A stretch of 64,000 nucleotides of DNA from Onthophagus taurus (lineage: Eukaryota; Arthropoda; Insecta; Coleoptera; Scarabaeidae). The position numbers and the translations under genes were made by a program. The stretch covers positions 31,434,001-31,498,000 of the forward strand of contig NC_091976.1 in assembly GCF_036711975.1 (NCBI RefSeq), read 5' to 3'. Shown piece by piece: positions 56,549-64,000 of this stretch. Under the pieces are notes generated by a model. It was not told where the DNA came from. It saw nothing but the letters and a program-made list of their open reading frames with translations, and made no database searches. Every line of letters begins with the position of its first letter. The stretch's first letter is position 1.

Positions 56549-57948
56549 ATGAAACTACACTTAATATTATTGGCCGTTTTGGCCTTCTCGAACGTCCATG
56601 GTAATAAAGATCTTCACCCAGCCGCTGGATTAACTTTGGTAAGTTTTTGAATACAAAAATAACTCAATTAATTTAAAAATTAAATAATTAGGAGGAATTG
56701 GTTCAATTTTATGGTTATCCGATTGAAGTTCACGAAAATGTTGAGACATCCGATGGTTATTTATTGACTTTACACAGAATTCCTCACGGTTTGAATAACG
56801 CCGAAGAAACAAATAAGCCGGTGGTCGTTTTGATGCATTGCTTAATGTGTAGCGCAGCTGTTTATGCCACTTATGGTCCTGAAAATGGATTAGCTTTTAT
56901 ATTAGCTGATCAAGGATACGATGTTTGGATGCCGAATGCAAGGGGAACTCAATTTTCAAAGAAACACGTTTCGTTAGACCCCGTAGAAGACGCAGCTGAA
57001 TTTTGGAAATTTAGTTGGCATCAAATTGGAAGTATTGATCTCCCAACTTCAATCGATTATATCCAAGAACAAACCGGAGTTGAGAAAATGTCTTACGTGG
57101 GTTATTCTCAAGGAACAACCAGCTTTTATGTTATGACCTCTTCGAAACCTGAGTACAACGATAAATTTAATATCGCGATTTCTTTGGCACCGGTCGCCTA
57201 TATGGAAAATGTAACTCATATCTTATTCACTTATTTAGCTGAATACGTTGACGCTTTAGAAGTTTTATTCAACATGCTTGGATGGTACGAATTTGTTCCA
57301 AATTATGAGATTTTAGGAACGATTGTTGAATTTTGCAACGGAATTGGACAAGCTTTTTGTGAAAATATCTTTTTGTTGTTATTCGGACAAAACGCCACTC
57401 AAATGGAAGATGTAAAATTTTTTTTTTTAATATTATTGTTTTTCTAATTCCTTTTTTTATGATAGAGTTGGTTCCCAGTTTTTGCAACTCATTTACCCGC
57501 AGGGGCATCATCCAGACAATTTGTCCATTATGGACAGGAAATCGTTTCTGGTAAATATAAATTAAATCTTAATAAATCAATTTTACGATTAAAATTTTTT
57601 AGGATTTTTCCGCAATTATGATTACGGAGTTGTTGGAAATTTAGATGAATATGGAACTTCAACCCCACCAATTTACGATGTGACTCAAATTACCGCTCCA
57701 ACAGCTTTCTTTTATAGCGATAAAGACACTAATGCTGCTGTTGTTGTAAGTTAATTATATTTAATGTTAACCAATTCAAATATTAATTTTGTTATTAGGA
57801 TGTTGAAAAACTCTTGGGGGAACTCCCCAACGTAATCTACACAAAATTCATCGTTGGATACGGACATACCGATTTTGTTTTCAGCCCAACAGTCGTTGAA
57901 GATGTTTATAACGATCTTGTTGTGGTACTCAACGAAGTTAATAATTAA
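56549..57948 (+). CDS. Acid lipase (lipase 3-like), lipase 4
   Basis: Five exons: 56549-56638, 56692-57411, 57466-57550, 57603-57745 and 57799-57948, about 395 residues. Signal peptide MKLHLILLAVLAFSNVHG, then DLHPAAGLTL|EELVQFYGYP. Marks: LHRIPHG, VVLMHCLMCSAAVYA, DVWMPNARGTQFSKKH, nucleophile GYSQGTTSF, Asp in YSDKDTNAA, His in GYGHTDFVF, Cys pair EFCNGIGQAFC. Complete triad; expected to hydrolyse dietary lipids or esters outside the cell. Exon lengths of exons 2, 3 and 4 (720, 85 and 143 bases) equal those of lipase 3, so the two are recent tandem duplicates kept apart by the transposon at 52451-56251. The AATAAA at 57947-57952 overlaps the stop codon, so the 3' UTR may be very short or a later signal is used. 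Confidence 0.93.
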
Positions 57949-58020
57949 TAAAAAATCGAAATGTTTTGAGACTTGTTTCATTTAATTTCCACATTGATTT
58001 GTATCAAATCCCAAATTAGA

Positions 58021-58085
58021 TTATCTTAAATAATACTAAAATTAAACCACTTTAAGATTATGATAAATTTCATGGTTCTATAAAA
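58021..58085 (+). promoter_or_regulatory. Lipase 5 promoter: GATA motif and TATA box
   Basis: TTATCT at 58021-58026 (AGATAA on the other strand) and TATAAAA at 58079-58085, 44-50 bp before the ATG at 58129. Confidence 0.58.
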
Positions 58086-58128
58086 AGGGGTCCAAAACAA
58101 TTTTTTTAATTTATATTTTATCTCAATA

Positions 58129-59373
58129 ATGAAGCACATTCTGGTCTTTTTACTTTTTGGTGTGGCTTTAGCCTTTCCAAAAGAAAAATCTCTCCATCCA
58201 GATACTGGGTTAAATATCGTAAGTTTCACTTAATTGATTTATATTTATTTTAACTTAATTAATTTAAAGATGGAATTAGCTGCAAGACATGGTTATCCGT
58301 TCGAAATTCACGATAACATCCAAACCGAAGATGGTTATTTACTTCAACTTCATAGAATTCCACATGGAAGAAATAATTCAGCAACTCCTAATCGCCCAGT
58401 GGCTCTTTTAATGCACTGCTTGACTTGTAGCTCTGGATTATGGGCGGCTTATGGGCCAGAAAAAGGATTGGCTTTTATGCTAGCTGATTTGGGGTATGAT
58501 GTTTGGATGCCGAATGCAAGAGGAAATATGTGGTCAAGAAAACATATAACATTAGATCCCGACGTCGATAAAGATGAATTTTGGAGGTTTAGTTGGCATG
58601 AAATAGCTGTTTACGATGTTCCGGTATCAATCGATTATATTTTGGCAAAAACGGGGGAGGAGAAATTATTTTATGTTGGTCATTCACAAGGTACAACAAC
58701 TTTTTATGTTATGGCCGCTGAAAGACCTGAGTATAACAATAAAATAAGATTAGCCGTTACATTAGCCCCGATTGCTTATATGCCTAATTTAACTAATGAA
58801 TTTATAAGATTATTAGCTGAATACGTAGATGAATTAGATGTAATAGCCGATATTATTGGGTGGCATGAATTTGCACCAAATATGCCTTTCTTTGACGAAT
58901 TAGCAGCAGTTTGTTCTGATAATTCACCGTTAGAAGGAATTTGTGAAAACGCCTGGTTTTTAATTTTTGGCCAAGATTCTACTCAAATGGAAGAAAATAT
59001 GGTTCCCGTTTTCGCAACTCACGTTCCAGCTGGATCATCGAAAGAACAATTTGTACATTATGGCCAAGAAATCATATCAGGACATTTTAGACAATTCGAT
59101 TTTGGAATGATTAGAAATTTAATTCATTACGGCCAAATAACACCTCCCGATTATAATACGAGAGCGATCACAGCACCTGTCGCTTTATATTATGCTGCTA
59201 GCGATAGTTTTGCAGCTATTGTTGATGTGCAACGTTTAGCTAATGAACTTCCAAACTTAGCCAAAAATTATTTAGTTCCTGATCCCAGTTTTACACACGT
59301 TGATTTCTTGTTGTCAGAGAATGTTGTCGAATTAGTTTATAATGATGTTATTGATTTAATGAGCAAGTATTAA
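58129..59373 (+). CDS. Acid lipase (lipase 3-like), lipase 5, intron-poor
   Basis: Two exons, 58129-58218 and 58270-59373, about 397 residues. Signal peptide MKHILVFLLFGVALA; SLHPDTGLNI|MELAARHGYPFEIH. Marks: LHRIPHG, LLMHCLTCSSGLWA, DVWMPNARGNMWSRKH, nucleophile GHSQGTTTF, Asp in YYAASDSFAAIVD, His in PSFTHVDFLL, Cys pair AVCSDNSPLEGIC. The triad is complete. Unlike lipases 3 and 4, the introns at the MEE/N, ISG and VD positions are absent with no bases left behind; only the first intron is kept. It sits 180 bp after lipase 4 in the same direction. Function as for lipases 3 and 4. Confidence 0.94.
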
Positions 59374-59639
59374 AATTTAAAAACGTTGTCTGAATGTATG
59401 AAAATGTTAATATAAATTTATTATAAAGAAAAATGTTTATTAATTACAAATATATCTAAATTATGTAGTTAGATTTCTGGAAAAAAAAGGCAAAAAGAAA
59501 GAGGCTGAACAGAGATGGGAAGTACAAAAGAAAGATTGGGCAGAAAGGCGGAATATGAAAAAGAAATTGTTAACAGAAGCAAAAGACTATATAGAGTCTG
59601 GCAAGATAAGAAAGAGATTGGGCAAAAAGGTGGAATGTT

Positions 59640-62090
59640 TTTTTTAAATTTTAAGCTTCATTTCAAAATGTCAAAATACAAGGTGAAACTTAAAAAATTG
59701 CGGAAGTGTTAATTATGGAAATTAAGAAATGATTTTGGTATCAAATTAAAGCTGAAACATTCCTCTTTAAAATGATGTATAAAACATATAGGGTTGAATT
59801 ATAAAAATTATTAGATATAACACTTTTTACATTTTAAACTTAATTTCAAAATGTCAAAATACAAGGTGAAACTTAAAAAATTGCGGAAGGGTTAATTATG
59901 GAAATTAAGAAATGATTTTAGTATCAAATTAAAGCTGAAACATTCCTCTTTAAAATGATGTATGAAACATGTAGGGTTGAATTATAAAAATTATTAGATA
60001 TAACATTTTTTACATTTTAAACTTAAATTCAAAATGTCAAAATACAAGGTGATACTTAAAAAATTGCAGAAGGGTTAATTATGGAAATTAAGAAATGATT
60101 TTGGTATCAAATTAAAGCTGAAACATTCCTCTTTAAAATGATGTATGAAACATGTAGGGTTGAATTATGAAAATTATTAGATATAACACTTTTTACGTTT
60201 TAAACTTAATTTCAAAATGTCAAAATACAAGGTGAAACTTAAAAAACTGTGGAAGGGTTAATTATGGAAATTAAGAAATGATTTTGGTATCAAATTAAAG
60301 CTGAAACATTCCTCTTTAAAATGATGTATAAAACATATTGGGTTGAATTATAAAAATTATTAGATATAACATTTTTTACTTTTTAAGCTTAATTTCAAAA
60401 TGTCAAAACACAAGGTGAAACTTAAAAAATTGCGGAAGGGTTAATTATGGAAATTAAGAAATGATTTTAGTATCAAATTAAAGCTGAAACATTTCTCTTT
60501 AAAATGATGTATGAAACATGTTGGGTTGAATTATAAAAATTATTAGATATAGCACTTTTTACATTTTAAACTTAATTTCAAAATGTCAAAATACAAGGTG
60601 AAACTTAAAAAATTGCGGAAGGGTTAATTATGGAAATTAAGAAATGATTTTGGTATCAAATTAAAGCTGAAACATTTCTCTTTAAAATGATGTATGAAAC
60701 ATGTTGGGTTGAATTATAAAAATTATTAGATATAGCATTTTTTACATTTTAAGTTTAATTTCAAAATATCACAATACAAGGTGAAACTTAATAAACTGTG
60801 GAAGGGTTAATTATGGAAATTAAGAAATGATTTTGGTATCAAATTAAAGCTGAAACATTTCTCTTTAAAATGATGTATGAAACATGTAGGGTTGAATTAT
60901 AAAAATTATTAGATATAACATTTTTTACATTTTAAGCTTAATTTCAAAATGTCAAAATACAAGGTGAAACTTAAAAAACGGTGGAAGGGTTAATTATGGA
61001 AATTAAGAAATGATTTTGGTATCAAATTAAAGCTGAAACATTTCTCTTTAAAATGATGTATGAAGCATGTTGAGTTGAATTATGAAAATTATTAGATATA
61101 ACATTTTTTACATTTCAAACTTAATTTCAAAATGTCAAAATATGAGGTGAAACTTAAGAAACTGTGGAAGGGTTAATTGTGGAAATTAAGAAATGATTTT
61201 GGTATCAAATTAAAGCTGAAACATTTCTCTTTAAAATGATGTATGAAACATGTTGGGTTGAATTATAAAAATTATTAGATATAACACTTTTTACATTTTA
61301 AGCTTAATTTCAAAATGTCAAAATACAAGGTGAAACTTAAAAGACTGTGGAAGGGTTAATTATGGAAATTAAGAAATGATTTTGGTATCAAATTAAAGCT
61401 GAAACATTCCTCTTTAAAATGATGTATGAAACATGTTGGGTTGAATCATAAAAATTATTAGATATAATACTTTTTACATTTTAAGCTTAATTTCAAAATA
61501 TCAAAATACAAGGTGAAACTTAAAAAGCTGTGGAAGTGTTAATTATGGAAATTAAGAAATGATTTTGCTATCAAATTAAAGCTGAAACATTTCTCTTTAA
61601 AATGATGTATGAAACATGTAGGGTTGAATTATAAAAATTATTAGATATAACACTTTTTACATTTTAAACTTAATTTCAAAATGTCAAAATACGAGGTGAA
61701 ACTTAAAAAACTGTGGAAGGGTTAATTATGGAAATTAAGAAATGATTTTGGTATCAAATTAAAGCTGAAACATTCCTCTTTAAAATGATATATGAAACAT
61801 GTAGGGTTGAATTATAAAAATTATTAGATATAACACTTTTTTTTAATTTTAAGCTTAATTTCAAAATATCAAAACACAACGTGAAACTCAAAAAACTGTG
61901 GAAAGGTTAATTATAGAAATTAAGAAATGATTTTGGTATCAAATTAAAGCTGAAATATTTCTCTTTAAAATGATGTATAAAACATGTAGGGTTAAATTAT
62001 AAAAATTATTAGATATAACACTTTTTACATTTTAAACGTAATTTTAAAATGTCAAAATACAAGGTGAAATTTAAAAAACGGAAAGGAAAC
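59640..62090 (+). repeat. 183-bp satellite
   Basis: About 13 units of 183 bp (landmark TTAATTATGGAAATTAAGAA at 59709, 59892, 60075 and 60258). Units start near TTTTTACATTTTAAACTTAA and contain AAATTAAAGCTGAAACATT. Bases 59470-59640 before and 62085-62160 after are short GA-rich stretches (AAAGAAAGAGGCTGAACAGA) like the satellite at 25340. The array lies between the convergent lipases 5 and 6. Confidence 0.95.
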
Positions 62091-62212
62091 TTTAAATAAA
62101 AAAGAAAACTGAACAAAGATTGAAAATAAAACAGGAACTAAGCAAGAGATTAAAATTAGTTAATTTCCTTTTTAATTGCAAATAATTTTTTTTTAATCTT
62201 TATTTAAAAACA

Positions 62213-63581
62213 TTAATATTGCTTAAGTAAATCAAAAACATAATTATACACCAAAGGAATTATATCAACCGCCCATAAAAAGTCGAGATGATTAAATTTC
62301 TCAAAAGGAATTAAATATTTATACACCATATTTGGAAGTTCTATTGCCAACCTTTCCACATCAACAGTCGCTGCTAACCAATCATTTTTGCTATAAATCA
62401 TAGCAACAGGAGCTGTAATTTTGTTTAAATTGTAAGATGGAGGCGAAACAGAACCATATTTGATTAAATTTTGAATTAAACCGTAATCGTATTTTCTAAA
62501 TTCGCCTGAATTTATATCTTGGGCATAGTGAAGAAGTTGTTTCGTAGCAGCTCCCGCTGGGGTATTGGTCATAATAACTGGAATCATGGTTCTGTTTAAT
62601 TGTTCAGAATCAAATCCTCCGATTAAAAAGATAACTCCGGCACAAACTTCTTGGAAAATCGCACCATCTTTACAAAAAACTTTTCCAATCGACCCTAAGA
62701 ATTCAATGTCTGGTAAAAATTCGGCGATTCCGATTAATTGTGTGAGAAACTAAAATTGATTTAAAACAATCTTGATTAGATTAAATTAATTTAAACAAAC
62801 CTCTAAAGGACCATCAAAAGCAGCTACAAATCTAAACAATGGATTCTCCATATGGTCCATATACGCAACCGGTGCTAAAGAGATCATAACACGAATTTTA
62901 TTGTTATAAGCTGGTTTTTCTGAACACATTACGTAAAAGCTAGTTGTTCCTTGGGAGTGGCCTATATAGAATAGCTTTTCTTGTTTTGTGTAGCTTAAAA
63001 CGTAATCGATCATAGCTGGTAAATCATATTCTCCAATTTCATTCCAACTAAAAATAAGTAAAATTAATTTTTATCTTAAACAATTTCAAATATTATACGA
63101 AAAATCCCAAAAATCAGATTTATATTTATCAGGATCCAAAGAAATATGATTTCTTGAATATGTTGTTCCTCTAGCATTTCCCATCCAAACGTCATAACCC
63201 AAATCGGCTAAGAGAAATCCTAAACTTTTCTCTGGACCCATATTAACCCAATCTGCCGATGAACTCAAAAGACCGTGCATCACAAAAACGACAGGTTTAT
63301 TTTCAGCGGGCCCACTTTTCAATCCATAAGGAATTCTATGCATTTCTAAAAGATATCCATCATCGGTTTCGATGTTCCTGTGCCTTTCAATCGGATATTT
63401 ATATTTTTGGATCAACTCAATCTGAAGATAATCTTAAGAAGATAAATTTCCTCGATTTTTTTTGTGTTCTTACCACGCTCAATCCAACATCGGGATGAAG
63501 ATCGGCGAAAGGTTCAGAATTTATTGGTTGTGCAAAAACACAACTAATAGAAATAATTGTTAATAAAGTGATCGTGAACAT
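62213..63581 (-). CDS. Acid lipase (lipase 3-like), lipase 6
   Basis: Four exons in transcription order: 63581-63474, 63421-63099, 63047-62801 and 62749-62213, about 404 residues. Start chosen at MFTITLLTIISISCVFAQ because it gives a clean signal peptide; an in-frame methionine further upstream would put charged residues before it. Then LHPDVGLSV|IELIQKYKYP. Marks: MHRIPYG, FVMHGLLSSSADW (the ancestral HG), DVWMGNARGTTYSRNH, nucleophile GHSQGTTSF, Asp in YSKNDWLAATVD, His in FNHLDFLWA, Cys pair VFCKDGAIFQEVC. The triad is complete. It is in the opposite direction to the rest of the cluster and shares intron positions with lipase 2 that lipases 3-5 lack. Poly(A) signal (minus strand) at 62204-62199, within 15 bases of the stop. 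Confidence 0.93.
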
Positions 63582-63617
63582 TTCTTTGGTACTTGAATCG
63601 TATCGCATTTGCAAACA

Positions 63618-63667
63618 TTTTTATACCCAACAAGGACGTTATCGAATATCTTTACATCTAAAGATAA
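63618..63667 (-). promoter_or_regulatory. Lipase 6 promoter: TATA box and GATA motif
   Basis: TATAAAAA on the minus strand at 63625-63618, about 37-44 bp before the ATG, and AGATAA (plus orientation) at 63662-63667. Confidence 0.55.
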
Positions 63668-64000
63668 AAGAATCTTGAAAATTTTCAAATAACAATTTAT
63701 TAATAGATCTTGTTTACAGTTTTATATTTCGGAGTTGAAATGGTTCGTTTAGAAAAGGTGTCAAACCGGAGGATTGGTCCAAATAAAATTAGGAGAGTTT
63801 TCTTTTTATTTGGTTAAGGTTTCACATTTCTATCTTGCTTTGTTAATTTCTTGATATGTCTAAAGTGCATAACTGCTTTACGAACAGATTGTATATAGAT
63901 TTGACTATGCTGAAGAAATAAGGGCAGCTCTGAGAAACTCAAAACTTTAAAAGTCTCTTGGATTCGGATGGATGTCTGAAAACCGATGGCTAAAAGGAAT
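63668..64000. other. Intergenic end of window
   Basis: AT-rich; no gene, repeat or RNA recognised. Confidence 0.4.

Overview
The window looks like nuclear DNA of an insect, most likely a beetle. It is AT-rich, has small introns (about 50-60 bp) with GT-AG borders, and is crowded with transposons and satellites. It carries an ASPP gene, a cluster of acid lipases, two 7tm_6 odorant receptors and a tRNA-Cys(GCA). The order (Coleoptera) is an inference from gene families and genome style; no species is claimed.

Layout. (1) 1-16.6 kb is the 3' part of an ASPP gene on the plus strand (seven exons seen, 5787-16229). Its introns are packed with a 61-bp satellite organised into a 562-bp higher-order repeat, with three palindromic MITEs and a decayed extra copy of one ASPP exon. 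(2) 16.6-24 kb is transposon-rich: an IS630/Tc1-mariner relic with a 0.4-kb hairpin element inside it, a 113-bp satellite, a hAT relic split by a LINE, and the tRNA gene. (3) 24-64 kb is a cluster of six acid-lipase (gastric/lysosomal lipase, 'lipase 3'-like) genes: five on the plus strand at 24225-30500, 43880-45311, 50829-52233, 56549-57948 and 58129-59373, and one on the minus strand at 62213-63581. Two odorant receptor genes (35042-36286 and 38663-40062, minus) lie between lipases 1 and 2. A possible 45-residue microprotein gene lies at 48566-49280. The spaces are filled by a GA/CT-rich satellite, a palindromic CTAGAACTAG repeat family, a 101-bp satellite, a 183-bp satellite, LINE fragments, hAT MITEs and a LINE nested in a DNA transposon.

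How the genes relate. Lipases 3, 4, 5 and 6 have clear signal-peptide exons, an intact Ser-Asp-His triad and short upstream regions with AGATAA (GATA-factor) and TATA motifs, as expected for secreted midgut digestive lipases. Lipase 2 is an intact gene whose nucleophile motif reads GHGQG in place of GHSQG, so it looks like a catalytically dead secreted paralogue. Intron content falls from six exons (lipase 2) to two (lipase 5), giving a visible series of intron losses. The ASPP gene is unrelated to the cluster; its main interest is that its introns host the satellite arrays and a captured exon.

Limits: exon borders were placed by eye from reading frame, splice signals and similarity between paralogues. 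No database search or transcript evidence was available.
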